From Actinokineospora diospyrosa (GTDB lineage: Bacteria > Actinomycetota > Actinomycetes > Mycobacteriales > Pseudonocardiaceae): a DNA stretch of 64,000 nt. Below are positions 49,081 through 59,668 of the stretch, one piece after another (position 1 is the first letter of the stretch; the number at the start of each line of letters is the position of its first letter). Where the stretch lies: assembly GCF_024171925.1 (NCBI RefSeq), contig NZ_JAMTCO010000002.1, positions 213,041 to 277,040 on the forward strand, given 5' to 3'. Below the pieces are notes generated by a model. It searched no databases, had not been told where the DNA came from, and was given only the letters and a program-made list of their open reading frames with translations. The position numbers were made by a program, and so were the translations under genes.

Positions 49081-50054
49081 GCGCTGTCCTGCGAGTCGCC
49101 CTCGTCCTCGCCGGGGTCGGTGGCGCCTTCGCGCTCATCGCGGTCGGCCCACTCCAGCAGGGTGTCCAGCCGGAAGACCGCGTCGTCGATGCCCGCGTGC
49201 GGGTCACCCAGCTCGGCGAACCGGGCGGGGACGGTGGCGACGGTGCAGTCGCGCGGGTCCACGCTGTCGAGCTCGTCCCAGCGCAGCGGGGTGGACACCG
49301 TGGCCTCGGGGACGCCGCGCACCGAGTAGGCGGAGGCGATCGTGTGGTCGCGGGCGTTCTGGTTGTAGTCGACGAACAACGCAGCCGGATCGCGGTCCTT
49401 GCGCCACCACGTCGTCGTCACCTCGTCCGGTGCCCGCCGCTCCACCTCCCGCGCGAACGCCAGCGCGGCCCGGCGCACCTCGCCGAACGTCCACTCCGGA
49501 GCGATCCGCACGTAGACGTGCAACCCCCGACCGCCCGAGGTCTTCGGCCACCCGACCGCGCCGAGCTCGTCGAGCACCTGGTGGGCCACGTGCGCGACCC
49601 GCCGGACCCGGTCGAAACCGCAGTCGGGCATCGGGTCCAGGTCGATCCGCCACTCGTCGGGCCGCTCGGTGTCGGCGCGCCGGGAGTTCCACGGGTGGAA
49701 CTCCACGGTGGACATCTGCACCGCCCACACCACGTCCGCCACCTTCGTGACGCACAGCTCGTCGGCGTGCCGGTTGTACCGCGGGAAGTGCACCCGCACC
49801 GTCTCCAACCACGGCGGCGCCCCGTGCGGCACCCGCTTCTGGTGCACCTTGTCCCCGGTGACCCCCTTCGGGAACCGGTGCAGCATGCACGGCCGCTCCC
49901 TGAGCGCCCGGACGATGCCGTCGCCGACCGAGAGGTAGTAGTTGACCAGGTCGAGCTTGGTCACCCCACTCGCGGGGAAGTACACCCGGTCCGGATTGGA
50001 CACCCGAACCACGTGCCCACCCGCCTCGACCTCGACCGCCGGGGAATCCGCCAT
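49077..50054 (-). CDS. LigD-type polymerase (NHEJ primase-polymerase domain)
   Basis: A 325-residue stand-alone polymerase domain, ATG 50054 (upstream frame extension runs into repeat DNA). NPDRVYFPASGVTKLDLVNYY opens the family; catalytic acidic residues lie in RIDLDPMPD; TSGGRGLHVYVRI and FVDYNQNARDHTIASAYSVR complete it. It is related to the AEP-superfamily domain of LigD used in non-homologous end joining. No ligase, nuclease or ku gene is adjacent, so it is one of the separate PolDom paralogues common in actinobacteria. Confidence 0.92.
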   Translation of the reverse strand: MADSPAVEVEAGGHVVRVSNPDRVYFPASGVTKLDLVNYYLSVGDGIVRALRERPCMLHRFPKGVTGDKVHQKRVPHGAPPWLETVRVHFPRYNRHADELCVTKVADVVWAVQMSTVEFHPWNSRRADTERPDEWRIDLDPMPDCGFDRVRRVAHVAHQVLDELGAVGWPKTSGGRGLHVYVRIAPEWTFGEVRRAALAFAREVERRAPDEVTTTWWRKDRDPAALFVDYNQNARDHTIASAYSVRGVPEATVSTPLRWDELDSVDPRDCTVATVPARFAELGDPHAGIDDAVFRLDTLLEWADRDEREGATDPGEDEGDSQDSA

Positions 50055-50163
50055 GCCCACAACGTAACCAGCGTCGGCGACACCTGCCAGGTACTTCGGC
50101 CTTGCGCGCGCCCCTGCCCCGGTCGGCTGAACTTCTCGCCCTGGATTCCCCCGACCTGGGCAT

Positions 50164-50274
50164 CGAGTTATCCACAACCCCCCACGTTGTCCACCGACAA
50201 CCGCACCCCCTTCCTCCGCAGGCCAGAACCGGTAGACTGGCACCGGGGCCGCCCCCCGGGACAGGGTGGGGGCT
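50164..50274 (-). repeat. E2 dispersed element, copy C
   Basis: An inverted copy of E2. On the minus strand: C-rich lead, CCCGGGGGGCGG, CCCCGGTGCCAGTCTACCGG, TTCTGGCCTGCG, variable spacer, then boxes whose plus-strand forms are TTGTCCACC (50187-50195) and TTATCCACA (50168-50176), 19 bp apart. The rest of the gap 50055-50656 is G-rich and has no convincing gene. Confidence 0.8.
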
Positions 50275-50601
50275 GCGCCCCCGACGCGGGTGCGCGGAGC
50301 GCGGGTGCGGTGGGGGAGTCGGGGGATTGGGCGAGGCGTTCGCGCGGGCGGGGTCCTCCTGGGGTGAGGGTGGTCGGCTATGGCGAAGGCTGCGGGTGGT
50401 GGCGGTGATGCGCTGGGTGCGAAGTGATCGCGGCAGGGCCTGCCGTCGCAGTCGAGCTTGGGTGGACCCGCTGGGCTCGGTCGCGTTCGGATCGCAGCGC
50501 GGGGTTGCTTGAACGCCTGGGAGTTCGCGCCGACCAAGGGGCTGAGCAGCTCGACAGCCGGGGCGTGTCAGGCTGAGCGGAACATGGTCCGGAACGAATA
50601 G

Positions 50602-50630
50602 TTGACACTGACTAGTCGAGTCGGGATAGT
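50602..50630 (+). promoter_or_regulatory. Predicted promoter of the PadR-FMO operon
   Basis: TTGACA (50602-50607) and GATAGT (50625-50630) are spaced by 17 bp. GACAC near 50604 and GTGTC near 50633 form an inverted pair flanking the -10, a possible PadR site. Confidence 0.55.
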
Positions 50631-50656
50631 TGGTGTCGGCTAGAGATGAGGAAGTG

Positions 50657-51274
50657 GTGGCCAAGCGACGCGCGGTGGGTAATCCGCTGGCGTTGGCGGT
50701 GCTGTCCGGTCTGCTGCTCGAACCCATGCACCCCTACGAGATGGGGCGCAGGCTCAAGGAGACCGGCAAGGACCGCAACATCAAGTACAACCGCGGCTCG
50801 CTCTACATGGTCGTGGAGCAGCTGCGCAAAGCCGGGTTCATCGCCGAACAGGAGACCGTGCGCGACACCGCGCGACCGGAGCGCACCGTTTACGCGCTCA
50901 CCGACACCGGTCGGGCCGAGCTCTACGACTGGATGCGGGAGCTGGTCGCCGTTCCGGAGCACGAGTACCCGAAGTTCGGCGTCGCGCTGTCGCTGCTCGG
51001 CGTGCTCGAGCCGGGGGAGGCCGTGGAGCTGCTCGGGCAGCGGTTGGTCGCGCTCGAGCACGAGGCGGCGGGGATCACCGCCGACATCGCCGGGGCCAAG
51101 GCGCAGGGCGTGCTGTGGGTCTTCCTGATCGAGGAGGACTACCGGCTCGCGCTGCTCGACGCCGAGCGCCGGTTCGTCACCACCCTCATCGCTGCCATCG
51201 GGGCGCCGGAGTACGTCCGCGCCTGGCAGGACGCGATGGGAGAGGGGACACCGTGGAGCGCAGACGAGCGGTAG
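50657..51274 (+). CDS. PadR-family transcriptional regulator
   Basis: About 205 residues. GTG 50657 (or 50654) follows GAGGAAG; upstream in-frame starts fall inside the predicted promoter. The PadR winged helix is LALAVLSGLLLEPMHPYEMGRRLKETG, IKYNRGSLYMVVEQLRKAGFI and RPERTVYALTDTGRAELYDWM, followed by a C-terminal helical Vir_act_alpha-like dimer domain (about 95-185). It overlaps the FAD monooxygenase gene by 22 nt and probably represses that operon until a ligand binds. Confidence 0.92.
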   Translation: MAKRRAVGNPLALAVLSGLLLEPMHPYEMGRRLKETGKDRNIKYNRGSLYMVVEQLRKAGFIAEQETVRDTARPERTVYALTDTGRAELYDWMRELVAVPEHEYPKFGVALSLLGVLEPGEAVELLGQRLVALEHEAAGITADIAGAKAQGVLWVFLIEEDYRLALLDAERRFVTTLIAAIGAPEYVRAWQDAMGEGTPWSADER

Positions 51275-52449
51275 ACACGGCACTGGTCATCGGGGGCGGC
51301 ATCGCCGGTCCGGTTGTCGCGGCGGCGTTGCGGCGCGCGGGGGTCGAGGTGACCGTGTACGAGGCGTACGCGCAAGCCGCGGACGGCGTCGGCGGGATGT
51401 TGATGGTCGCGCCGAACGGGCTGGACGCGTTCCACGCGATCGGCGCCGACGGGGTGGCCGGGCTGGGCCAGCCGATCGGCACGATGGTCATGGAGGACTT
51501 CCGCGGCCGCAAGCTGTTCGCCTTCGACGGCCTGCCCGACCTACCGGCCAGCCGCGTGATGTGGCGGTCCGACCTGTACCGGGTGCTGCAGGACCGCGCC
51601 GTGGAGCTGGGCGCCGAGGTCGAGTACGGCAAGCGCCTGGTCGACGTCCGCGAGCACCCGGACTCGATCACCGCGGTCTTCGCCGACGGCAGCACGGCCA
51701 CCGCGGACCTGCTCGTCGGGGCCGACGGGATCCGCTCCGCGGTGCGCGGTCTGATCGACCCGACCGCTCCCGGCCCCGCGCCGGTCGGTCTGCTCGGCCT
51801 CGGTGGCTGGGGCCCCGCGGTGCCGGGCACCGGCGGGACCGACGTCATGCACTTCGCGCAGGGCAAGCGCGCCTTCTTCGGCTACTGGGCGACCGACGAC
51901 GGCACAGCCTGGTTCTCGAACCTGCCGCACAAGGGCGCCATGTCGGCGGCCGAGGCGGCGCAGGTGCCCACCGACGAGTGGCTGCGGCGGCTGCGCGCGG
52001 CCCACGAGGGCGACCACCCCGCCGAGCTGGTGCTGGACTCGGCGCGGGACCTGCAGGTCATCGGCGCGCTCGAGGTGCTGCCCGCGGTCCGGCACTGGTA
52101 CCGCGGCCGGATGGTGCTCGTCGGCGACTCCGCGCACGCCCCGTCCCCCAGCTCCGGCCAGGGCGTGTCGATCACCGCCGAGAGCGCGGTCCAGCTCGCC
52201 AAGTGCCTGCGCGACCTGCCCGACCCGGCCACCGCGTTCGCCGCCTACGAGCGGCTGCGCAGGCCGCGCACCGACAAGATCATCGCGGCCGCGGCGCGCA
52301 CCAACAGCCGCAAGGCGGCAGGGCCGGTCGCCCGCGCGATCGGGCGGGCCATCACCCCGGTGCTGACCCGCACCGTCTTCACCCCGAAGCGGATCTTCGG
52401 CGACGTGCACGCGCACACCATCGACTGGGAGGCGCCCGTCGCGCCGTAG
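51253..52449 (+). CDS. FAD-dependent aromatic monooxygenase (group A)
   Basis: 398 residues from GTG 51253 with AGAGGGGA upstream. The Rossmann FAD motif is VIGGGIAGPVVAAALRRAG (about 11-29), a DG motif follows (LLVGADGIRSAVRG), and the GD motif is MVLVGDSAHAPSPSSGQG. The family covers PHBH/TetX/PgaE-like NAD(P)H hydroxylases. It overlaps the PadR regulator gene, suggesting ligand-induced detoxification or catabolism. It is not close enough by eye to Rox to call a rifamycin monooxygenase. Confidence 0.9.
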   Translation: MERRRAVDTALVIGGGIAGPVVAAALRRAGVEVTVYEAYAQAADGVGGMLMVAPNGLDAFHAIGADGVAGLGQPIGTMVMEDFRGRKLFAFDGLPDLPASRVMWRSDLYRVLQDRAVELGAEVEYGKRLVDVREHPDSITAVFADGSTATADLLVGADGIRSAVRGLIDPTAPGPAPVGLLGLGGWGPAVPGTGGTDVMHFAQGKRAFFGYWATDDGTAWFSNLPHKGAMSAAEAAQVPTDEWLRRLRAAHEGDHPAELVLDSARDLQVIGALEVLPAVRHWYRGRMVLVGDSAHAPSPSSGQGVSITAESAVQLAKCLRDLPDPATAFAAYERLRRPRTDKIIAAAARTNSRKAAGPVARAIGRAITPVLTRTVFTPKRIFGDVHAHTIDWEAPVAP

Positions 52450-52458
52450 GCTCCGACC

Positions 52459-53004
52459 GTGGCGTGGACGGCGGTGGTCCTGGCCGGGGGCAAGGCCACC
52501 CGGATGGGCGGAATCGACAAGACCGCCCTCGTGGTCGGCGGCGCGACGCTGCTCGACCACGTCCTCGCCGCCGTCTCGCACGCCGACGGGATCGTCGTCG
52601 TCGGCCCACCCCGCCCCACCGCCGTCCCCGTGCTGTGGACGCGCGAACCCGAGCCCGGCACCGGCCCGGTGGCCGCGCTGGCCGCCGGGCTGGAGCTCGT
52701 CGGCACCGAGCGGACCGTGCTGCTCGCCGCGGACCTGCCCGCCCTCACCCGCGCCACTGTCGACCGGCTGCGCACCGCGGCGCCCGCCGTGCTCGTCGAC
52801 GCCGACGGGCGCGACCAGTGGTTGCTCGGCGCGTGGCCGACGACACCCCTGCGCTCGGCGCTGCCCTCCCGGCCGGAACACGCCGCACTGCGTAGAGTCC
52901 TCTCGGGACTCTCGCCGACCAGGCTCGCCGACCACGACGGCAGCGCGCGCGATGTGGACCACCCAGCGGACGTTCCCAGTCAGACGCCGCCGTTCCCAGA
53001 GTGA
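52459..53004 (+). CDS. mobA: Molybdenum cofactor guanylyltransferase
   Basis: A 181-residue protein, GTG 52459, 9 nt after the monooxygenase. The NTP-transferase signature is LAGGKATRMGGIDK (about 8-21), then a DLP motif (LLAADLPALTR) as metal-binding site and VDADGRDQWLLGAW. MobA adds GMP to molybdopterin. It is shorter than E. coli MobA but normal for actinobacteria. Confidence 0.85.
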   Translation: MAWTAVVLAGGKATRMGGIDKTALVVGGATLLDHVLAAVSHADGIVVVGPPRPTAVPVLWTREPEPGTGPVAALAAGLELVGTERTVLLAADLPALTRATVDRLRTAAPAVLVDADGRDQWLLGAWPTTPLRSALPSRPEHAALRRVLSGLSPTRLADHDGSARDVDHPADVPSQTPPFPE

Positions 53005-53088
53005 GTTCACAGGGCTCACACCGGCGGTCCGGTTGGCTGTACGCGGTAGACCGCGAGGTCTGTCGTGAGATCCACGAGGAGGATGCCG

Positions 53089-54141
53089 GTGACCGACCCC
53101 GGGCAGGCCGAGGCGCCCACGACCCCCGCGCGCGACGCGCAACTGCTCGAACGCACCGTGTTCGAGGTCAAGCGGGTCATCGTCGGGCAGGACCGCCTGG
53201 TCGAGCGGATGCTGGTCGGCCTGCTGGCCAAGGGGCACCTGCTGCTGGAGGGCGTGCCCGGCGTGGCCAAGACCCTCGCGGTGGAGACCTTCGCCAGGGT
53301 CGTCGGCGGGTCCTTCTCCCGGGTCCAGTTCACCCCCGACCTGGTGCCAGCCGACATCCTCGGCACCCGCATCTACCGGCAGGGCAGTGAGCGCTTCGAC
53401 GTCGAACTCGGCCCGGTGGTGGCCAACTTCGTGCTCGCCGACGAGATCAACCGCGCGCCTGCCAAGGTGCAGTCGGCGATGCTCGAGGTGATGGCCGAGC
53501 GGCACGTGTCCATCGGCGGCAAGACCTTCCCGATGCCCACCCCGTTCCTGGTGCTGGCCACCCAGAACCCGATCGAGAACGAGGGCGTCTACCCGCTGCC
53601 CGAGGCCCAGCGCGACCGGTTCCTCTTCAAGATCATCGTCGAGTACCCGACGGTGGAGGAGGAGCGCGAGATCGTCTACCGGATGGGCGTCACGCCGCCG
53701 GAGCCCAGCCAGGTGCTCACCCCCGAGGAACTCAGCCGCCTGCAGTCGGTGGCCGCCAACGTGTTCGTGCACCATGCGCTGGTCGACTACACCGTCCGCC
53801 TGGTGCTGGCCACCCGCACCCCGGCCGAGCACGGCCTCACCGACGTCGCGGGCTGGATCGCCTACGGCGCCTCGCCGCGCGCCAGCCTCGGCATCGTCGC
53901 CGCCTCCCGCGCGCTCGCCCTGGTCCGCGGCCGCGACTACGTGCTGCCCCAGGACGTCGTGGACGTGGTGCCCGACGTGCTGCGCCACCGGCTCGTGCTG
54001 TCCTACGACGCGCTCGCCGACGGGGTGCCGATCGACCACATGATCTCCCGCGTGCTGCAGACCGTGCCGCTGCCGCAGGTGTCCGCCCGCCCGCAGGCCG
54101 TGGGGCACCCCGCCCCCGCCGGGGTGAACGGCAGGCCGTGA
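53089..54141 (+). CDS. MoxR-family AAA+ ATPase
   Basis: 350 residues. I choose GTG 53089 because AGGAGG (53077-53082) is 6 nt upstream; ATG 53083 touches that site. Walker A is GVPGVAKT, Walker B LADEINRAPAKVQ, sensor 1 LATQNPIE and sensor 2 near SPRASLG. MoxR ATPases act as chaperones for VWA-domain partners. It overlaps the DUF58 gene (54138) and is two genes before a VWA gene, the classical moxR-DUF58-VWA set seen as Rv1479-1481. Confidence 0.95.
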   Translation: MTDPGQAEAPTTPARDAQLLERTVFEVKRVIVGQDRLVERMLVGLLAKGHLLLEGVPGVAKTLAVETFARVVGGSFSRVQFTPDLVPADILGTRIYRQGSERFDVELGPVVANFVLADEINRAPAKVQSAMLEVMAERHVSIGGKTFPMPTPFLVLATQNPIENEGVYPLPEAQRDRFLFKIIVEYPTVEEEREIVYRMGVTPPEPSQVLTPEELSRLQSVAANVFVHHALVDYTVRLVLATRTPAEHGLTDVAGWIAYGASPRASLGIVAASRALALVRGRDYVLPQDVVDVVPDVLRHRLVLSYDALADGVPIDHMISRVLQTVPLPQVSARPQAVGHPAPAGVNGRP

Positions 54142-55103
54142 GCAGGCAGAGTCGAGGTAGCGCGGGGTCGGCCGAGGGCGAGCGGCCCAACTGGGTCCCC
54201 CCGGTGCTGCGCGGTGACCGCATGGAGGCGGGCCTGCGGCTGCTGGAGATCGACGTCCGGCGCAGGCTCGACGGCCTGCTGCAGGGCAACCACCTCGGCC
54301 TGGTCCCCGGGCCCGGCTCCGAACCCGGCGAGGCCCGCCCGTACCAGCCCGGCGACGACGTGCGCCGGATGGACTGGGCGGTCACCGCGCGCACCACCGT
54401 CCCGCACATCCGCGAGACCGTCGCCGACCGCGAACTCGAGACCTGGCTGGTGGTCGACCTCTCCGCCAGCCTCGACTTCGGCACCGCGGGCTGCGAGAAG
54501 CGCGACCTGGCCGTGGCCGCGGTCGCCGCGATCACGCACCTCACCCGCGGCGGCGGCAACCGCGTCGGCGCGCTGATCTCCACCGGTGAGCGCATGATCC
54601 GCGTCCCCGCCCGCGGCGGCCTCGCGCACGCCCGCGGCCTGGTGCGCAAGGTCGCCGAGACCCCGCGCGCCACCGAGGGCGTCCGGGGTGACCTTGCCGA
54701 CGCCATCGAGCAGTTGCGCCGCCCACCGCGGCGGCGCGGTCTCGCCGTGGTCGTGTCGGACTTCCTGGGGCAGACCGACTGGCAGCGCCCGCTGCGCGCG
54801 CTGTCGTTGCGCCACGAGCTGATCGCGGTCGAGGTCGTCGACCCGCGCGACGTCGACCTGCCGGACGTGGGCACCGTCGTGCTCGCCGACCCGGAGACCG
54901 GGCGCCGCCGCGAGGTCACCGCGTCCCCGTTGCTGCGCAAGGAGTTCGCCGCCGCGGCCGCCGAGCACCGCACCGCCGTCGCGGCCGGGATCCGGCGCGC
55001 GGGCAGCGGGCACCTGGTGCTGCGCACCGACTCCGATTGGATCGCCGACACCGTGCGCTTCGTCGTCGCCCGCAAGCGGCGCTGGTCGGGAGGGGCCGCG
55101 TGA
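54138..55103 (+). CDS. DUF58-domain protein
   Basis: A 321-residue protein starting GTG 54138 inside the moxR stop. RPYQPGDDVRRMDWAVTAR is the DUF58 signature, followed by a VWA-like core (WLVVDLSASLDFG, VVVSDFLG). There are no strong membrane helices, so it is the short soluble type. It is coupled at both ends (4-nt overlaps) to moxR and the VWA gene. Its biochemical role is unknown; in mycobacteria this operon is linked to membrane integrity and acid/stress response. Confidence 0.93.
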   Translation: MSRQSRGSAGSAEGERPNWVPPVLRGDRMEAGLRLLEIDVRRRLDGLLQGNHLGLVPGPGSEPGEARPYQPGDDVRRMDWAVTARTTVPHIRETVADRELETWLVVDLSASLDFGTAGCEKRDLAVAAVAAITHLTRGGGNRVGALISTGERMIRVPARGGLAHARGLVRKVAETPRATEGVRGDLADAIEQLRRPPRRRGLAVVVSDFLGQTDWQRPLRALSLRHELIAVEVVDPRDVDLPDVGTVVLADPETGRRREVTASPLLRKEFAAAAAEHRTAVAAGIRRAGSGHLVLRTDSDWIADTVRFVVARKRRWSGGAA

Positions 55104-56089
55104 CGCTGAGCCTGCGCAACTTCTCCGCCCCGCTGTGGTTCCTGCTGCTGATCGCGATCGCCGGGCTGGTGGCCGGTTACCTGCTGGTGCAGCGGTCCCG
55201 GCGCAAGCGGACCCTGCGGTTCACCAACCTCGAGCTGCTGGAGAAGGTGTCCTCCAGCGGCCCCAGCCGGTGGCGGCACGTCCCCGCGGTGGTCCTCGTC
55301 GGCGCGCTGCTGCTGCTGACCACCGCGATGGCCGGACCGACCGCCGAGCAACGGGTCCCGCGCAACCGGGCCACCGTGATGCTGGTGATCGACGTCTCGC
55401 TGTCCATGGAGGCCACCGACGTCGCGCCGACCCGGCTCAAGGCGGCCCAGGTGGCGGCCAAGTCGTTCGCCCAGGGCCTGACCCCGGGGGTCAACCTGGG
55501 GCTGATCACCTTCGCGGGCACCGCGACCGTGCTCGTCGCGCCGACCACCGACCGCGGCGGCGTGGCGAAGGCGATCGACAACCTCAAGCTCGCCCAGTCC
55601 ACCGCCACCGGTGAGGCCATCTTCGCGGCGCTGCAATCGATCGAGGGCTTCTCCCAGGTCGTCGGCGGACCCGAGGGCCCGCCGCCCGCGCGCATCGTGC
55701 TGATGTCCGACGGCAAGCAGACCATCCCGACGGAGAACGAGGACGACCCGCGCGGCTCGTTCACCGCCGCGAAAGCCGCCGCCGACAAGAAGATCCCCAT
55801 CACCACGATCTCCTTCGGCACCGCCGACGGCACCGTCGAGATCGAGGGCCGGGTCCAGTCCGTCGCCGTGGACGACACGGCGATGGAGGAGATCGCGACG
55901 CTGTCCGGCGGCGACTTCTACAAGGCCGCCACCGCCGACCAGTTGCGCAAGGTTTACGACACCCTCGGCGAGCAGATCGGCTACGAGATCAAGGAAGCAG
56001 ACGCCAGCAGACCGTGGCTGATCCTGGGCACCCTCGCCGCGCTGATCTCCGCCGGGCTCTCGCTGCTGTTCGGCCAACGCCTGCCCTGA
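55100..56089 (+). CDS. VWA-domain membrane protein (BatA-like)
   Basis: 329 residues from GTG 55100, overlapping DUF58. Two membrane segments at the start (about 13-32 and 58-77) and one at the end (about 305-323) flank a VWA domain (about 90-290) with MIDAS DVSLSME and a later LMSDGKQT. It is anchored in the inner membrane with the VWA part facing one side. It corresponds to mycobacterial Rv1481 and is the likely client of the MoxR ATPase encoded two genes upstream. Confidence 0.93.
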   Translation: MTLSLRNFSAPLWFLLLIAIAGLVAGYLLVQRSRRKRTLRFTNLELLEKVSSSGPSRWRHVPAVVLVGALLLLTTAMAGPTAEQRVPRNRATVMLVIDVSLSMEATDVAPTRLKAAQVAAKSFAQGLTPGVNLGLITFAGTATVLVAPTTDRGGVAKAIDNLKLAQSTATGEAIFAALQSIEGFSQVVGGPEGPPPARIVLMSDGKQTIPTENEDDPRGSFTAAKAAADKKIPITTISFGTADGTVEIEGRVQSVAVDDTAMEEIATLSGGDFYKAATADQLRKVYDTLGEQIGYEIKEADASRPWLILGTLAALISAGLSLLFGQRLP

Positions 56090-56152
56090 GCCGGACCTGC
56101 CTGAGCCGGACCTGCCTGTGGTGGGCCTGCTGTGAGCCGCCTGCCCGGGTGA

Positions 56153-56797
56153 CTACCGGGGCGGGCGTGGTGCGGGGATGACGACGTGGCGGGCGAGCCA
56201 GCCCAGCAGGGCGTCGAGCTCCCGGGCGACCTCCAGCACCTGGTCCACGGCCGCCGCGCTGTGCACGGCCTCCTCCGGGTGCACCGGGCGGGTCGCCACC
56301 AGCGACCGGTAGCGCAGCAGGTCCGCGCGCGGGTGGTCCGGCGGGTACTCGCGCGGGCCGCGCTTCATCACGTCCCCGCTCACCTCGAAGCGCTCCGGCA
56401 GCGCGGCCAGGATCTCGACCAGTTCCGCCCCGCTGTCGTCCTCGGCGACCGCACTGCGGAATTGCCGCACCTGACCCGGATCCGGGTAGTGCCAGGCGCC
56501 TTTGACGTGTAAACCGTCGAGGTCGAACCGCAGTCCGATCTCCACATTGCGCGCCATCCGCACGACCGCGCCCTGGTGCTGCCACCAGAACGGGTCCTTC
56601 GCGAAGTGCCACACGGAGAAATCGGCGTAGCGCGCGTCGGCGTCGGCCAGATCCGACAGCAGGGCCACCATCGGCGCCCGCACCAACCGCTCCCGATCCC
56701 TGCGGTTGTGCTCGCGCACCTGCGTCGTGGGCACGCCGTCGAGCTTGTGCAACACGTCGAGCGCCTGCACCGGCCAGCCGGTGAACAGTCGGGGCAT
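56153..56797 (-). CDS. DUF2461-like conserved protein
   Basis: A 214-residue soluble protein. RLFTGWPVQALDVLHKLD at the N-terminus and FSVWHFAKDPFWWQHQGAVVRM, then LDGLHVKGAWHYPDP, resemble the DUF2461/TIGR02453 pattern. The match is by eye and not strong. It sits antisense between the VWA gene and fabG1, a position also held by an unrelated-looking minus-strand gene in mycobacteria. Function unknown. Confidence 0.6.
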   Translation of the reverse strand: MPRLFTGWPVQALDVLHKLDGVPTTQVREHNRRDRERLVRAPMVALLSDLADADARYADFSVWHFAKDPFWWQHQGAVVRMARNVEIGLRFDLDGLHVKGAWHYPDPGQVRQFRSAVAEDDSGAELVEILAALPERFEVSGDVMKRGPREYPPDHPRADLLRYRSLVATRPVHPEEAVHSAAAVDQVLEVARELDALLGWLARHVVIPAPRPPR

Positions 56798-57828
<1,031 letters not shown>

Positions 57829-57857
57829 CCCGTAGTTCCCCTCCCTGGAAGGAAGCC

Positions 57858-58625
57858 ATGACCGGACTGCTCGAGGGCAAGCGGCTGCTGATCACCGGTG
57901 TGATCACCGACGCCTCCATCGCCTTCCACGTCGCCAAAGCGGCCCAGGAGCAGGGCGCCCAGGTCGTGCTGACCGGCTTCGGCAGGCTCAGCCTGGTCGA
58001 GCGGATCGCCAAGCGGCTGCCCCAGCCCGCGCCGGTCGTCGAGCTTGACGTGCAGAACCAGGAGCACCTCGACACGCTGGCCGAGCGCGTCCGCGAGCAC
58101 GTCGACGGCCTCGACGGCCTGGTGCACGCCATCGGGTTCGCGCCCAAGAGCTGCCTGGGCGAGCCGTTCCTGGACGCGCCGTGGTCGGACGTGTCGGTCG
58201 CGCTGGAGGTCTCGGCGTACTCGCTGAAGTCGCTCTCGGTCGCCGCCCTCCCGCTGCTGGCGGAGGGCTCCTCGATCGTCGGCCTCGACTTCGACGCCCG
58301 CGTCGCGTGGCCCGCCTACAACTGGATGGGCGTGGCCAAGGCCGCGTTCGAGTCCACCAACCGCTACCTCGCCCGCGAGCTGGGCCCCCGGGGCGTGCGG
58401 GTCAACCTGGTCGCCGCGGGCCCGGTCCGCACCATGGCCGCCAAGTCGATCCCCGGCTTCGCCGACCTGGAGGCGGGCTGGGCCGACCGCGCCCCGCTGG
58501 GCTGGGACGTCAACGACGCCACCCCGGTCGCCAAGTCGGTCTGCGCCCTGCTCTCGGACTGGCTGCCCGCCACAACCGGGTCCATGGTCTGGGTCGACGG
58601 GGGCGTGCACGCCCTGGGCATGTGA
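57858..58625 (+). CDS. inhA: NADH-dependent enoyl-ACP reductase InhA
   Basis: A 255-residue protein, ATG 57858 with GGAAGG upstream. Glycine-rich [15 protein letters not shown], the catalytic pair Y154/K161 ([10 protein letters not shown]), and the C-terminal [20 protein letters not shown] match mycobacterial InhA closely. The residue equivalent to M. tuberculosis Ser94 is Ala91 here (VHAIGF). It reduces trans-2-enoyl-ACP in FAS-II. Its stop overlaps the cpfC start (TGATG). Confidence 0.95.
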   Translation: MTGLLEGKRLLITGVITDASIAFHVAKAAQEQGAQVVLTGFGRLSLVERIAKRLPQPAPVVELDVQNQEHLDTLAERVREHVDGLDGLVHAIGFAPKSCLGEPFLDAPWSDVSVALEVSAYSLKSLSVAALPLLAEGSSIVGLDFDARVAWPAYNWMGVAKAAFESTNRYLARELGPRGVRVNLVAAGPVRTMAAKSIPGFADLEAGWADRAPLGWDVNDATPVAKSVCALLSDWLPATTGSMVWVDGGVHALGM

Positions 58626-59668
58626 TGGTCGACGCGCTGCTGTGGCTGTCCTTCGGCGGGCCGGAAGGGCCCGCCGAAGTCCGCCCCTTCCTCGAGAACG
58701 TCACCCGCGGCCGCGGCGTCCCCCCGGAGCGGCTGGACGAGGTCGAGGTCCACTACCAGCACTTCGGTGGTGTGTCCCCGATCAACCGGCTCAACCAGGA
58801 GGCCATGGCGGCCGTCCGCGCCGAACTGGCCCGCCGCGGCATGGACCTGCCGGTGTACTTCGGCAACCGCAACTGGCACCCCATGGTCGAGGACACCGTC
58901 GCCGAGATGAAGGCCGACGGCGTGCGCCGCGCCCTGGTCTTCCCCACCAGCGCCTACGGCGGCTACTCGGCGTGCCGCCAGTACCACGAGGACATCGCCC
59001 GAGCCCGCGAGTCAGCGGGCCCGGACGCCCCGGACTTGGTGAAGCTGCGCCAGTTCTTCGACCACCCGCTCTTCATCGCCGCCGTAGCCGACGCCGTCCG
59101 CGCCGCGGCCGTCTTCCCGACCTACCGCCTCGTGTTCACCGCCCACTCGGTCCCCGACGCCGCGGATCAAGCCGCAGGTCCCCCCACCGAGGGCGGCCGC
59201 CGCTACTCCCGCCAAATCACCGAAGCCGCCCGCCTCGTCGCCGAAGCCGTGTCCATCCAGGACTACGACGTGGTCTGGCAGTCCCGCTCCGGCCCCCCAC
59301 AAATCCCCTGGCTAGAACCCGACATCGTCGACCACATCGAATCCCTTGCCGCAGAAGGGGTTCCCGCCGTCGTCGTCTGTCCAATCGGGTTCGTCAGCGA
59401 CCACCTGGAAGTCGTGTGGGACCTGGACACCGAGGCTGCCGAGAAGGCCGCCACCCTCGGCATGTCCTACGCCCGAGCCGCCACCCCGAACGGCGACCCG
59501 CGCTTCGCGGAGCTGGTGGTCTCCCTCATCCAAGAACACCTGGACGAGGCCCCACCCGCCAAACTCTCCCCCTTCCCCGCCGCAGGCTGCACCCTCAACG
59601 GCACCCTCTGCGCCCCCCAGTGCTGCGAACCCCCCAAACGCCCCACCCGGCCGCAGTCGGGGGAGTAG
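58625..59668 (+). CDS. cpfC: Coproporphyrin III ferrochelatase
   Basis: 347 residues from ATG 58625, overlapping the inhA stop. [15 protein letters not shown] starts the family; the metal-site His is in FTAHSVP; the C-terminal extension has cysteines 322, 329, 333 and 334 ([13 protein letters not shown]), the actinobacterial [2Fe-2S] motif. It inserts iron into coproporphyrin III in the Gram-positive heme route. The same gene follows inhA in mycobacteria (hemZ/hemH). E1 repeat copy 3 starts about 20 bp after its stop. Confidence 0.94.
   Translation: MVDALLWLSFGGPEGPAEVRPFLENVTRGRGVPPERLDEVEVHYQHFGGVSPINRLNQEAMAAVRAELARRGMDLPVYFGNRNWHPMVEDTVAEMKADGVRRALVFPTSAYGGYSACRQYHEDIARARESAGPDAPDLVKLRQFFDHPLFIAAVADAVRAAAVFPTYRLVFTAHSVPDAADQAAGPPTEGGRRYSRQITEAARLVAEAVSIQDYDVVWQSRSGPPQIPWLEPDIVDHIESLAAEGVPAVVVCPIGFVSDHLEVVWDLDTEAAEKAATLGMSYARAATPNGDPRFAELVVSLIQEHLDEAPPAKLSPFPAAGCTLNGTLCAPQCCEPPKRPTRPQSGE

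Noticed and set aside
51541..56077. Long minus-strand frames opposite the monooxygenase, moxR, DUF58 and VWA genes
   Set aside because: Low-complexity shadow translations; the plus-strand genes carry clear motifs and coupled starts.
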